From: Pelargonium cotyledonis
Taxonomy: Eukaryota > Streptophyta > Magnoliopsida > Geraniales > Geraniaceae
NCBI GenBank assembly: GCA_036897625.1
Contig: JAYMTA010000879.1
Span: forward strand, 1-23,449
Length of the DNA stretch: 23,449 bases
Direction: 5' to 3'
The position numbers and the translations under genes are program-made. Of the stretch, positions 8,496 to 18,605 are shown piece by piece. Every line of letters starts with the position of its first letter. Position 1 is the stretch's first letter. The notes under the pieces were generated by a model. That model was given only the letters and a program-made list of their open reading frames with translations. It was not told the origin of the DNA and searched no databases.

Positions 8496-9366
8496 ATAGA
8501 TGCCGAAGCACCAATTGTGAATGAACTCATTGATATGAATATCTAGTTGTGGCCAAACACTACCAGGCTAGCAGTCCTCCTGAAGTCATGGTTGTTTGGA
8601 GCAATTTTGTATGGAAGTATCTGTCATTTCCCAAAGTCAAGTTAATTCTGTGTTTCGTGATGGAGGTTTGGAGTCTCATTCTTCTTGGTGGGGGTTTGCA
8701 GCTCTTGAATCAGTGTCAAATTGCATCATTCATTGAGGCTCAATCTTTTCAGCATCTCATCCAAAAGACACTCCACTCTCTGGCATTTTAGGCTTTCGTG
8801 CAACAAGGTTCATTTTGAGGTTCATTGGGATGAGGCCTATGCCATTCTTGGAAAGATTCAGTGCATGACTTTCACAATTTTCCTTGCCAAACACAGTGGC
8901 TTCATTAATCCAACTATTTGCAATTTCTCTTGCTGGACTTCAAACTCAAACAACATTTTCAACTCTTATAGTTTAGGTGTTCTGGGTTTTAGCTTATTTG
9001 AGACATTAATATATCTCCCCCAAGTGGAGTTCTCTCCCAGTGGTTGGTGAGTTCGCCTAGCCAACAGCAGTGTTCATGCCTTGCTTGCATGCTTCTATAG
9101 ATTTCCAATCTTCTAAAGATTTCCAATCTCCTTCCCTAACTTGCAAGTTAAACCCTAGCTAGTCTCAACCCCCATCATTGCCTATTTTCAATCATTTTTT
9201 TGCCCTTTGCCTTTCCATCTTCTCGCCTAGTGATTCGCCCAGAACATTCAAAGCCAAACTTCACCTTTTCATTGAACCTTTTCCAAATCTCTTCCTACTT
9301 TTCTTTCTTTCATCCCTTCAGTTCCTCTGAGTTTCTCTCCTCCCTTCGTTCATTCTTTCTTCCTCT
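8496..9366 (+). other. Unassigned; right part probably LINE 5' UTR
   Basis: The left part (8500-9050) has overlapping short ORFs with no recognisable domain. From about 9180 the plus strand becomes pyrimidine-rich (TTTCTTTCATCCC, CTCTCCTCCC, TTCTTTCTTCCTC) and leads into the first ORF1 ATG, as a plant L1 5' UTR would. An 18-bp tandem duplication with one mismatch (TTCTA[T/A]AGATTTCCAATC) lies at 9093-9128. No 5' target-site duplication matching the sequence after the poly(A) (CTAACTTCTTC) was found, so the LINE 5' boundary is not set. Confidence 0.4.
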
Positions 9367-11792
9367 ATGAAAACCTTGTCGTGCTCTCCTTCCTCTCTTC
9401 TTCATGGCTCAACCTCCTCACTTTATTCCCAGAAAGACCTGGAAAATCCCTTGCCCCCTCATATTGCTTCTTCCCAGCAAGCTTCTTTACAATATTCAGT
9501 GTATGCCCAGTTGATAGATCGAAGAAATTTTTCTAGATCCTTTTTAGACTCTACTCTACATGGCCTCTGAAGACTTGCCGGACCCTTCTTCGTCTAGAGC
9601 ATTAGTGATCAGCGCTACCTGATCTGCTTCTCTAATGCAAATGATGCTGACATTGTCTTGGAGGGAGATCAATGGTCAGTAGCTGGCACGCTCCTCATTG
9701 TTAGTGTTCTCTTTCACATGGCTTCCCCTCTGAAGCTGCGTCCTCTCTTTTCCCCCATATGGATCCAGATGCATGGAGTCCCCTTTGTATTTGCCAATCA
9801 TGACTTTGCTGAGTACCTGGCTTCCTTCATTGGCCCAGTGGTGGTGGTCGATCATGATGAAAATAGACAAGGTAGATAGAGTTTTCTGCGCGTGAGAATC
9901 TGGCTCAACTTGGATGAACCCTTGCTTCCAGGCCTGTTTGTTAAGACTGGCCCCCATGATAAGGTTTGGATCTAGTTTAAATACGAAAGGATCTTTAAAA
10001 TCTGCTTTCGTTGTTGTGTGGTGGGGCATTCTGCTCGAAACTGCTCCATTGCCATCCATGCAGCTCGAGGTCGGCTCAATAGGAGAATGAAGCTCCTTTT
10101 GGCGGGCAACAACATCCTGACATCATCTTCAAGCCCAACATGCCAATGTTCTCGCGAGTGGTGAGAGCTTTCAGCAACACCAGAGCTAACCAGAACCCTA
10201 CCATCCATCCCTATGACCATCTTATAGAAGAACTCTTCCAAATGCCCCCTAGAAGCTGAAGGGTCATCCCTTCTCTCGAATGAACTGGACATACAGATCG
10301 TGGAGATGGAGGAAATGCATGTTGACCTAGTTGTTTCTCTGTCAAGTTATTCGGAGAGTTCCAGCTCTCTGTCCTTAGGCTCTGTCAACTTCCTAGGCGA
10401 CGATGAACCAGCTTTTCCTGCTCCTGGTGGTCTCTCAAATATGGTTTCTCAATCCCTCACCCACACGGGTCCCTCTATAATGTCGACGCTGAAATATCTG
10501 GGAGAAAGTCAGCGGGGGGTCCACAACCAAACATTCCAATTTTTTGTTCCTCCCATCGAGTTGGATGTCCCCCCTCCCATGCCAGCCACGTGTTTCCCCT
10601 CCAAGAGCCTGGGGACTCGACGCTTAGCATCTTCCTAGACGGCCAGAGCAATTTTGGGTATAGTGGAGCCTATCTGGAAGAATCGGTGAGCCTCAATCAA
10701 ATTTGGACACGTGGCGATCCAAATCTATCAGGTCTCATGAACATGGACCTGGACTAGTGAGGGGAGCAGGTTATGGGTCATGAGATCCCAAACCTAAATA
10801 TGCCTCAACTTGATCTGATCTCTTCAGACCCTCCTTTGCTTCCTTCCGCGACTAAAGCCTCATAGACTGTAGTAGGTGACAATGGACCCCTCGTTGTGGC
10901 CCATTCCCCAGCTGGAAATACTCAGGCTGACCCAGAGTCTAAGCAGGTGTCGAAGTTGGAGGCTCGTACCAGGAAAGGAAAAGCTGTGGTGGTGGCGGAG
11001 TAGGGATGTGTTCGGCGTGGTAGATCCATCTCCTCGTCATCTTCTTCAACAGGCCGTGAGTTTTTCAGACTTGTGTATTGTGGTTCTAGCAAAGGCCCCT
11101 CAAACCCACCCCTAGACCTGTGTCAAAATGCTCTAATGGCTCCCTGGCTGCTTTCGGCCCTTGATTTCTCAGATAGCGAGGAGGAGACTCATGTGCTCCC
11201 TCCTTCCCCAACTCAAGCCATGGTGTCTTAAGATTAGTGTTAACTTCTTCAGCGACTAAGTCCTCTCACTCAGTCGCGTCACAAAACCCCAGGACCCAGA
11301 CCCAGGAAGCCGGTGGACCACTCCAGAAACAGAATCGTTGGCCCTGTGGATCAACAGGCAGCAGAATGGTTATTATATATGGAAAAAGAAATTAGATGGG
11401 AGATTGTGAAAAGGATAGTATCTCGGTCAGAATCAGAGCTTAACCTTCCTTCCTGGAACAAGCTGAAGGACAATGTTTCCATGAAGCCTGAGGGCAGATT
11501 CAAGCGATCAGCCTCAGATGGAGAAGATCTTCCCCCAAATAAGGGACGAAAGTTGCAGGATGCTAATTCTGAATATGGAAAATCTAAGGTACACTTTATT
11601 GTTTATGATCTTTCTAAAGAACATGATTATCTGGTTTATGGTAATCCTGTTGATGTTGCTGATATCCATCTTAGACTGTTTTTCAACTGTGCTATGTTTG
11701 CTGATTCCTTTAATTCGTTGAATATCAATGTGGAAACTAGTACTGAGAGTTTTGTGGAGGTTGTCCCGCAACAGCCTCCACTAGGACAATGA
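9367..11792 (+). pseudogene. LINE ORF1 (DUF4283, zf-CCHC_4, acidic linker, C-terminal region)
   Basis: ORF1 RNA-binding protein of the LINE. The ATG at 9367 is in frame with the DUF4283 region: FSNANDADIVLEGDQWSV, LLIVSVLFHMASPLKLRPLF, SPIWIQMHGVPFVFANHDFA, then FLRVRIWLNLDEPLLPGL and FKYERIFKICFRCCVVGHSA. In-frame stops at 9568, 9595, 9877 and 9973 fall where Trp (TGG) or Gln (CAG) is expected. The CCHC knuckle is complete. Residues encoded at 10300-10638 form a Ser/Pro-rich linker, followed by a frame change near 10640 and further breaks to about 11240. The last segment (11313-11792, 159 codons, IVGPVDQQAAEWLLYMEKEI ... PQQPPLGQ) is intact and ends in TGA overlapping the ORF2 ATG. Confidence 0.85.
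10003..10044 (+). other. CCHC zinc knuckle in LINE ORF1
   Basis: Encodes CFRCCVVGHSARNC, a perfect C-x2-C-x4-H-x4-C knuckle of the zf-CCHC_4 type that follows DUF4283 in plant LINE ORF1 proteins and binds nucleic acid. All four ligands are retained although stops lie on either side. Confidence 0.9.
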
Positions 11793-12530
11793 TTCTCCTC
11801 AGTTGAAACTGCAGAGGTCTGAGTCTACCTCTACATGTTCAGCACCTTAAAGACCTCGTTGGACAGTTTAACCCATATATCATCTTCTTATTTGAAAATA
11901 AGCTAGCTGTAGATAAGGTTAATATTAAGCTTTCGTCATTTAATCTGGTCAACTACTGGGGTATGGATAGCTCCAATCTTAGTGGAGGCATTTGGGTAGG
12001 TTGTAGAACCAATATCAATATCTCTCCTCTTGATATTGATAATCATGTGGCACTCTTCTTGGTCACACACCCGGGGTGAGCTGACTGGATCCTGGGAGGA
12101 TTCTATGGCCATCATGTGGTTAGTAAGAAAGAAGCCATATTGACTAGCATTTACACAAGGTTATCTTCTTCCCAGCAACCTTTTTGCCTCATAGGTGACT
12201 TTAACCAAGTATTCCGTCCTGGGACAAATCTGGGCACCCTTTCCCTTCCTGAGGCTTCCTCTTTCACCTACTTCCTATCCTCTTTGCGCCTGCTGGAGCT
12301 CTGAAAATTCGGTCCCAAGTTCACTTGGACCAATAAAAGGTCTGGTAGGGATGTAGTGTTTGAAATTCTAGACAGGGCCTTTGCTAATCATTTGTGGTGT
12401 AGTGAGTTCCCCTTTGCTTCTCTGCTCTCCCTCCCCATCGTTGTCTCGGACCATTCGCCTCTTATTATTGATCTTTCCCCATCCCTCAAACCGAAAAGAC
12501 AATTTAGATTTGAGAAATTCTGGACTTCTC
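11789..12530 (+). other. ORF2 domain: AP (exo_endo_phos) endonuclease
   Basis: The nicking domain for target-primed reverse transcription. Motifs: NCRGL (11807), then FLFENKLAVDKVNIKL (family 'FLxETK', the Glu that helps bind metal; here E-N-K), GGIWVGC, WILGGFYGHH, GDFN (12194-12205), FTWTNKRSGRDVVFEILDRA and SDHSPL (12446-12463). The GDFN and SDH catalytic residues are present. Three stops interrupt it. Confidence 0.9.
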
Positions 12531-13089
12531 ACCAGGAATGCTACCAGGTCATAAGGGATAGCTGGGACTCTCAGCCGCATGGCTCCCCGTTGTTCCAAAT
12601 CCAAGAGAAATTGGCCTTAACTTCTTCCAATTTATCGAGGTGGAAATTCAAAGCCTTTGGTGACCTTAAACTCATGAAAGCAGCTTTGATGGAGGAGCTC
12701 AAATCTACTCAATCCTCCAAAGATCTTGACCCTCTTAACTCTGAGCTTGTTAGTAAATCTATTTCTGTTCAAAACCAGCTGGGTAGTATCTTGGAAAAAG
12801 AAGAAGACTTATGGTATCAGCGCTTAAGGGTCAATTTTATGAGCCTTGGAGATAGAAACACTCAATTCTTTCATCTCGTGGCCTCTAGGAGAGTTCCTAG
12901 GAATGTCGTTAAGGCTATTTAGGACCCTAGCGGGGTCTGGCTCTATTCCCAGGATGCTATTCATGGCGAGTTTGTCTCTCATTTCTCCCACCTCCTGAAT
13001 TCCCCTCCTAGAAGCTTGGTTATAGAAAATTTTGTTGGGAAATTATCCAGAAAACTCTCCCAGTCCCAGATTGATCATCTAGACGCTCC

Positions 13090-14530
13090 CTTTTAGGAGG
13101 AAGAAGTCAAATCAGTTGTGTTCGAGTTGGGTAGTCTAAAAGCTTCAGGCCTAGGTGGGTTTCCTGCTATCTTTTATTAGAAATACTGGAGTATTGTTGG
13201 TAGTGATGTTTCCCATGCTGCTCTTTCCTTTCTAAATGGGGGCCATATGCTTAAATCGGTCAACAAGACTCTTATTGTGCTCATCCCAAAAGTGGATCAT
13301 CCTTCCAAGCCTGGGGATTTCCGTCCTATCAGCCTCTGCAATGTCCTGTACAAGATCATAGCAAAGGTTCTTGCAAATAGGCTTAAAGGTGTTATGAGCT
13401 CCCTTATCTCGCATTTCCAAAATGGCTTTGTCCTGGGTAGGATAATCCAGGACAATCTAATCCTCGCTAATGAAGCTTTCCATGTTATCAAAAGGAGCTC
13501 TAAGGGTAGAAATTTTAAGGTTGGCCTTAAGATGGATGTCAGTAAAGCCTATGATAGGGTTTGGTGGGACTTCCTTATGGAAACTATGAAAGCCCAGGGG
13601 TTCTCAAATAAATGGCTCCATTTGATTTTTCAGTGTATCTTTACGGTTTTCTTTAGTGTTGTGGTTAATGGATCTCGCTCCTCTTGGTTCCGTCCGTCTC
13701 AAGGTCTCAAGAAAGGAGATCCTCTTTCCCCATATCTTTTTCTCCTTTGCGCGGAGACTCTATCTTGGAATTTAGAAATTGCTATGGAGACGTCCCAAGT
13801 CCATGGCCTCTCAATTTCACGAGGGGGCCCTGCTTTCAACCATCTGCTATTTGCGGACGATTTATTTATTTTATTTAAGACTTCTTTATCATCTTGTAGT
13901 CATCTCAAGCATTTACTGAATCTCTATGAGACTGCTTCTAGTCAAAGTATGAACATCTCAAAATTAGAGTGGTTCTTTAGCCTCAATATCCCTCGGAGGA
14001 TCTCGAGAATATTCAGAGGTATATTACCCATGAAGGTTTCTTCAAGACCGGGTCGTTATCTGGGTATTCCTTTCCTAGGAGATGTCTCGAGACGGGAGCT
14101 TCATTCTTTCCTAAAAAATAAGATCGAGTCTGCTCTCTCTTCTTGGAAGGCAGCCACACTCTCTCAAGCTGGAAGATTAACTTTAATCAAATCGACCCTC
14201 AATGCCCTACCCCTCTTCATCAGGAATGTGTATAAGCTTCCCAAGTATTTCACTAATTGGTTATCCAGATTCATTGTGCGCTTCTGGTGGGGTTGTGACT
14301 CATCTAAGAGGAAAGTCCATTGGGTTGTGAGAGATGTTTTGAATAGGCCCAAAGGAGATGGAGGCCTTGGTTTTAGAGATATGGATTCCTTTAACTCCAG
14401 CTTACTGGCTAGCCAATTGTGGCGTATAGCAAATCAACCGGACTCGCTGGTTTTCCAAGCCCTCTCTCAGAAGTACAGTCAAGGTCACAACTTGTGGACT
14501 GCTCCTAAGCCCAATCCTAGTGCTTCCTAG
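13090..14530 (+). other. ORF2 domain: reverse transcriptase (RVT_1)
   Basis: Longest open stretch of the element (13247-14530, 427 codons). Visible motifs: LKASGLGGFPAIFY, stop, KYW; LIVLIPKVDHPSKPGDFRPI and SLCNVLYKIIAKVLANRLK (fingers, motif 0/1); FQNGFVLGRIIQDNLILANE; KMDVSKAYDRVWWDFL (first catalytic Asp); RPSQGLKKGDPLSPYLFLLC (motif B); FADD (13850-13861, the catalytic YADD-type box); PGRYLGIPFLGD (thumb). Catalytic residues are intact. The family was enzymatically complete before the stops accumulated. Confidence 0.95.
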
Positions 14531-14919
14531 ATCTGGAAGAGCTTTTGTGTGGGTCGTGATCTCATTCTCTCTAATGCAAAGTGGAAAGTGGGTAATGGTT
14601 CGTTAATTAGTGCCCTCAAAGACAAATGGATTGGAAATGAGATTCTTCAATGGAACGAATCTATGTCTCTTAGCCCAGACTGTAAAGTTAGAGACTTGAT
14701 GATGTCGGATCAAAAGAAATGGGATGAAGCAAAAATCAGGTCTTCCTTCTCTGATCAGAATTCTAAGCAAATTCTAGATTGTCCCATTCTCTAATGGAGC
14801 TGTAAAGAAGATAAATTGTTATGGTTGGGAACCTCCTCTACTCTTATTTTGTAAAAAGTGGATATTTCCAGGCCTTAAGATCTCTATCTCAGTCATTTCA
14901 TAGTCTTTAGGGGGATGGG

Positions 14920-15135
14920 GACCCCTTGTGGAAAAAGCTTTGGCACGCTCCAATCCCCGAGAAACTTAAGGTGTTTGCTTGGAAATGCTTGTCGAATGTC
15001 TTGCCTGTGGGTGTGAATCTGCATAAAAGGGGGTTATTTTGAGTATGATATCTGTAAAGTTTGTCTAAATGGTCCAGAAACAGTTGAGCATCTTCTCTTT
15101 AATTGTAAGGACAATGATAAAGTCTGGTTCGCCTC
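14920..15135 (+). other. ORF2 domain: zf-RVT
   Basis: The stretch reads PLWKKLWHAPIPEKLKVFAW and KCLSNVLPVGVNLHKRG in a shifted frame. It returns to the main frame as YDICKVCLNGPETVEHLLFN followed by Cys. The C-x2-C ... H-x4-C pattern is the zinc-binding element placed between RT and RNase H in plant LINE ORF2. Two frameshifts (about 14840 and 15028-15032) bracket this part. Confidence 0.85.
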
Positions 15136-15489
15136 TCCATTGACTCTTAGAAGTGCTGAAATCAGATCTTTTAAGGATATTTTTCTTCTGTGTGCTCCTA
15201 CCAAAGGTTTAAGAAACGCCAATGTATGGGATAGTATGATTTCCTTTTTGGCCTGTGCTTATGAAATCTATGAAATCTGGAAGGCAAGGAATAAATGTCT
15301 CTTTGATCAAGATAGCAGACATTGGAATGCAACCTATGAAGCTTCGAAGTATCTTTCTGCTCTAATGTCTAAGGCGGTTAAAAAGAGAATAAATAGCGAG
15401 GTGTCTCAAAATAGGTCTATTGAGGTTAACAGGGAGAATCTAAGAATTGATAGTATTTAGGATCTTCTTCATCTGAACTGTAGTTTTGT

Positions 15490-15891
15490 GGTGTGCTAAG
15501 ATGGGGCGTTCTCAAATGGGAAAAGTTTCATAGGTTGGGAGTTGTACAATCCAGAGAGCATTTTAATTGCTAATCTTTGCGCTTCGGTGAAGGTGGATAA
15601 TGCCTATCATGCGGAGCTTCATGCTATTTTTTCTGTTATGCAATTTCTTCATTATGGAAAGTTTTCAAATTGTGGCATTTTATGTGACTCATTATCTGTA
15701 TGCAGGGATATTTATCGGCTGCATTTGAAGATAGGGAAGCATGGACCACAAGAGAAGAAATCCGCACCATTTTGTCATCTTTAGATAGGGTCTTTTGTAA
15801 ATGGGCAACCAGATAGATTGTGTCTAGGGCCCACACTCTAGCTAATTTAGGGCGGAATGGTATCTCAAAAACTTGGACATTGTATGTTTAA
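15490..15891 (+). other. ORF2 domain: RNase H (RVT_3)
   Basis: C-terminal RNase H of the plant type. DGAFSNGKSFIGWELYN gives the first Asp, YHAELHAIFSVMQFL the Glu, and GILCDSLSVCRDI the second Asp. After a frame change come AWTTREEIRTILSSLDRVFC and IVSRAHTLANLGRNGISKTW, with the Arg-x-His region near the end. All catalytic positions can be seen, although the reading is broken by a stop before DGAF, a frameshift near 15720 and another stop. Confidence 0.85.
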
Positions 15892-16049
15892 TTTTCCTAA
15901 TATATTTTGTGGTTATAAAAAAAAAATTTAGGTGTTCTATTGTATCATCATTTGTCTTTCCATAGCTTATTGGGTGTTTTTACCTTTGATCCCTTCTCGG
16001 GATCTTCATTCAATATATTTGATGGTACTTTGCTGATAAAAAAAAAAAA
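15892..16049 (+). other. LINE 3' UTR and poly(A)
   Basis: Short T/G-rich 3' UTR with an internal A9 run near 15919, ending TTTGCTGAT-A12 (16038-16049). The TTTGATGGTACTTTGCTGAT end is like that of many plant L1 elements. The base after the tail starts CTAACTTCTTC, whose partner at the 5' end was not found. Confidence 0.8.
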
Positions 16050-16169
16050 CTAACTTCTTCTTAATTTTTTCAAAATAGAAAGGAGTATACCCATTTTGAA
16101 ACGGAGAGGGGAATATAATTTTAAATATTATAATATAACTATAGTTTTAGACGATTTCATGTTTTCCAG

Positions 16170-16411
16170 ATTTTTGTTTTATAAGTATTCTAAAAAAAGT
16201 TCATAATCACATTGATAAACATTACTAAATTGTTTTTTTATCTGGACATATCTGAATTGTTAATTACTTAATTTTATATTAACAAAATTGAACATTCAAA
16301 TAAAAATAGGATCAATTTCATGGAAAAATGAAGTGGTCTATATGGCCTTTTCTAAGTTGGTGGTGAGGACAGGAAGTATCATAAAGAGCCATGGACTTGA
16401 CTTCGTCTTCG
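16170..16411 (+). repeat. Diverged direct repeat, copy A
   Basis: Matches copy B (17000-17249) in direct orientation through AATCACATTGATA, AATTTTATATT, ATTCAAATAAAAATA, GAAGTGGTCTATATGG, CTTTTCTAAGTTGGTGGT and GAGCCATGGACTTGACTTC. The two copies look roughly three-quarters identical by eye. It contains no ORF. Confidence 0.75.
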
Positions 16412-16999
16412 ACGAAGACATTCTTTACTTCATGTATTAAAAGTACATTTGCTATTCAAAGTTATACCAAATATCTAATACGGTATCACTAACGGTTTCA
16501 TTAATTTTTGTTTTCGTTGATTTTTTTTATCCAAAATGAGTTAAAATAAATGATCGGATCGGATACCAATTGGATTAGTAGTGATCATGTGCTCTGTGGA
16601 CGTGGAGAATATGGTGCAACCAGCCACGTGGAGCTCCAAGAGTGGTTGTGCACTTCAATCAGGTGCTTCGTGGACAAAGAGAGAACGTTGCGACTGCCAC
16701 GTGAGCTGCAAGAGGGGTTGGCGAGTTGTTGACGAAGTAGTACGGAGGGAAGCTTTGGGTCACACGTGGAAGTGTGTGGGAGGCACACCGGCGATTGTTT
16801 AGGCGTGCGTGCCTAACTCGCTTTTGTTTTTACGATAGGTTTTCTTTCCTTTGCGTTATGAATTTTTTAAGCACAATTTTGTTTTATGGGTATTCGGCCT
16901 TCAATCTTCAATCTTTGATTTTATACCTTCATTTTCTTTGTGGCATGTTGCGTTGCTCTCTGACTCGAATTTTGACTTGGTCGAAACTGTGGAGTGGTT
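16412..16999. other. Segment between the direct repeats, with G-box cluster
   Basis: The middle (16590-16800) is less AT-rich and contains CACGTG at 16625-16630 and 16698-16703 and ACACGTGG near 16762, all G-box-like plant promoter elements. Two of these sit in a diverged tandem repeat of about 74 bp (16596-16669 and 16670-16735: GTGGAC ... CCACGTG(G)AGCT ... AAGAG-GGTTG). Overlapping short ORFs on both strands are not convincing. No gene is recognised. Confidence 0.5.
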
Positions 17000-17249
17000 T
17001 TTCGTTTTAGAGTCTTCTATAATTTTATTGTAAGGTTTCCAAAATCACATTGATATAAACACATCTAAATTTATTTTATCCGAACATAACTAGATCACTA
17101 TTCATTACTCAATTTTATATTTTAAAAATTGACCATTCAAATGAAAATAAAACCAATTTGATGGAGATGTGAAGTGGTCTATGGACTTTTCTAAGATGGT
17201 GGTAAGGACTGAAAGTAGCGCATAGAGCCATGGACTTGACTTCATCATC
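17000..17249 (+). repeat. Diverged direct repeat, copy B
   Basis: Second copy of the repeat at 16170-16411, about 835 bp downstream. The matched 3' ends are GAGCCATGGACTTGACTTC in both. The pair could be an old segmental duplication, two copies of one repeat family, or the ends of a small non-coding element. No terminal dinucleotides or target-site duplication support the last reading. Confidence 0.75.
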
Positions 17250-17469
17250 CAATAACATATGTGAAAAATATGAAAACACATCTACATCCACTCAAAAAAA
17301 AAAAAAACATCTTATCCAAAAAAAAAAAAACAAATATCTATTACATTTTTGTTTTATTCTAATCTCTTGCACCTTAATTATCCTCCACTATTATAACATA
17401 TGTGAAAAACATGAGAGATTATAAATGTTAGATAGATAAACTAATTTTTACTTCCAAACCGATTAACCG
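17250..17469. other. AT-rich spacer with A-tracts
   Basis: Holds two close A-runs (about 17296-17309 and 17318-17330) separated by CATCTTATCC, with no gene. The A-runs could be tails of small retroposed copies but no body is recognisable. Confidence 0.4.
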
Positions 17470-17544
17470 AATTGTTTTGAAAGAAAAAAATGCGTACTAA
17501 GATGATCCATGAATTTTACATCTCAAAATGTATATTAATTTTTA

Positions 17545-17588
17545 GGGATTACTCTTATCTTTCATTAGCTCTTTCCGTCTATGAAAAT
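17545..17588 (+). repeat. Inverted repeat, left arm
   Basis: Pairs with 18230-18272 with only a few mismatches over about 43 bp. The arms carry TCTTATCTTT and AGCTCTTTCCGTC. Confidence 0.75.
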
Positions 17589-18229
17589 TGACGGAAAATG
17601 TCACTAAAATTGTCACATGCATTGCACATATTAAATATTTTTAAAAATGGTCAAAATGCCTAATTGATGAACTTCTTCAACCTTTCATTTTCCTTTGTTC
17701 TTCTGGATTTGTATTTTAGACGAGTTTGTAGGGCTACTCTTTGATGCATTCTCCATAGCCTGCTTCTCTTCCTCCTCCATATCTTAACTGATTTGATTAA
17801 TCTTCCACAACCATCTGCATTAACAAACAGACAACACATTAATTGCCCTAAAATTATCAAACAATTTCCATCAAATACAACAACAATTAACCATATCAAA
17901 CTTTAAAGAACTTCTCAAATGAAGGGAAACAGAATTAGGTCAAATTTGGGAGGAATTTTAAATTTTGAACTCTCACTTTAGAGATCCTAAACTACTCAAA
18001 TGTAGTTAACAACTCCAATGGCAACAACACAACAAACAAACACATACCTTCAACTCTACTTATTTTGTTCTCTATTTCGCTTTCAAAATCCTATTTCCCT
18101 GGTTTGTCTTCTTATTTTGCCTAACTACCACCTTCAAATCAGAGAGAGAGACAAACAAAAGAGAAAGTGAGAAGAACAGTTGAATCTCTTCAACGTCAAT
18201 GTTTCAGTCATAGATATTTAGGACATCTC

Positions 18230-18272
18230 AAATTTTAACGGACGGAAAGAGCTCATAAAAGATAAGAGTAGT
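18230..18272 (-). repeat. Inverted repeat, right arm
   Basis: Reverse complement of the left arm at 17545-17588. Further right the minus strand reads CTTAGGGTTAATTGCAGTTT, a common outer edge in plant repeats that describe 'GGGTTAATTGCAG' ends, but the left side has no equally clear counterpart. Confidence 0.75.
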
Positions 18273-18360
18273 CGAAAGTTACAAAAATAAAGTAAGGGTA
18301 TCTCATTGCAAAAAGCGTCAAATATGAGGTAGTAAACTGCAATTAACCCTAAGTTTTAGC

Positions 18361-18584
18361 TGACAGAGTCTTTATAATGTATACAAAGTACGAAGTTTGA
18401 ACCAATAAGTTTTCTATTTACACTAACTTGTCGATGAGATTAAGAGATCTCATGACTAGAATTAATGGATCTAGTGTGTTGTTCTGTTCCCATAACTTTA
18501 TTGAAGTGGATATGAGTAAAATTAATGTGTTGTCATTTTCTCATTGGATTGGCGCCTAAGCGAAAAAATGTTTTTGGATCTCTC
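18361..18584. other. Spacer before the CACTA element
   Basis: About 220 bp without a recognisable gene or repeat, ending CTCTC before the target-site duplication TCA. Confidence 0.5.
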
Positions 18585-18587
18585 TCA

Positions 18588-18605
18588 CACTAGTAGTTTT
18601 ACCCC
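18588..18605 (+). repeat. CACTA terminal inverted repeat, left
   Basis: CACTAGTAGTTTTACCCC. Differs from the right TIR at one base in 18. Preceded by target duplication TCA. Confidence 0.95.

Larger units (their letters stand above)
11789..15891 (+). pseudogene. LINE ORF2: endonuclease-RT-zf-RVT-RNase H polyprotein
   Basis: Multidomain LINE replication protein. The ATG at 11789 (M-I-L-L-S-[stop]-N-C-R-G-L) matches the usual plant ORF2 start 'MxxLSWNCRGLG', with the Trp codon now TGA (11804). One frame carries almost everything from 11789 to about 14840 and from 15040 to about 15720. In-frame stops: 11804, 12077, 12302, 12920, 13094, 13178, 14528, 14792, 15458, 15497, and one in the final frame at the ATR-x-IVSRAH position. 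Frameshifts: near 14840, in the G-run at about 15028-15032 (which restores the main frame), and near 15720. It ends SKTWTLYV-TAA at 15889. Total about 1,365 codons, the usual size for plant L1 ORF2. Confidence 0.9.
9300..16049 (+). mobile_element. Near full-length L1-type LINE (non-LTR retrotransposon)
   Basis: Plus-strand element with ORF1 (9367-11792), ORF2 (11789-15891), a 3' UTR of about 145 bp and a poly(A) tail (16038-16049, after TTTGCTGAT). Domain order is DUF4283, CCHC knuckle, linker, AP endonuclease, reverse transcriptase, zf-RVT, RNase H, which is the architecture of plant L1 elements carrying an RNase H. ORF1 and ORF2 overlap in an ATGA. About 11 in-frame stops lie in ORF2, at least four in the ORF1 amino-terminal half, plus several frameshifts, so it is inactive. 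Left boundary approximate. It replicated by target-primed reverse transcription with its own ORF2 enzyme (family knowledge). Confidence 0.9.
17470..18360. mobile_element. Inverted-repeat (fold-back/MULE-like) element with gene-like interior
   Basis: Inverted arms about 17545-17588 and 18230-18272: TTACTCTTATCTTTCATTAG CTCTTTCCGTC on the left matches the reverse complement of the right, GACGGAAAGAGCTC ATAAAAGATAAGAGTA. The similarity fades outward to about 17475 and 18350. The interior, read on the minus strand, looks like a captured or own gene: a CT-rich leader (about 18190-18120), intron-like sequence, an acceptor TTAATGCAG before ATGGTTGTGG (about 17820), and a short acidic reading MEEEEKQAMENASKSSPTNS (about 17790-17700) ending KIQIQKNKGK-stop. 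I do not recognise a transposase. The ends are not sharply defined. Confidence 0.5.

Noticed and set aside
8549-9050. Two overlapping plus-strand ORFs of 80 and 109 codons
   Set aside because: No recognisable domain in any frame; more likely upstream or leader sequence of the LINE or unrelated spacer.
9676-10292. Minus-strand ORFs of 127 and 106 codons
   Set aside because: Antisense to the LINE ORF1 DUF4283 and zinc knuckle.
16585-16802. Short ORFs on both strands around the G-box cluster
   Set aside because: Explained by locally higher GC and the 74-bp tandem repeat; no domain and all frames are partly open.
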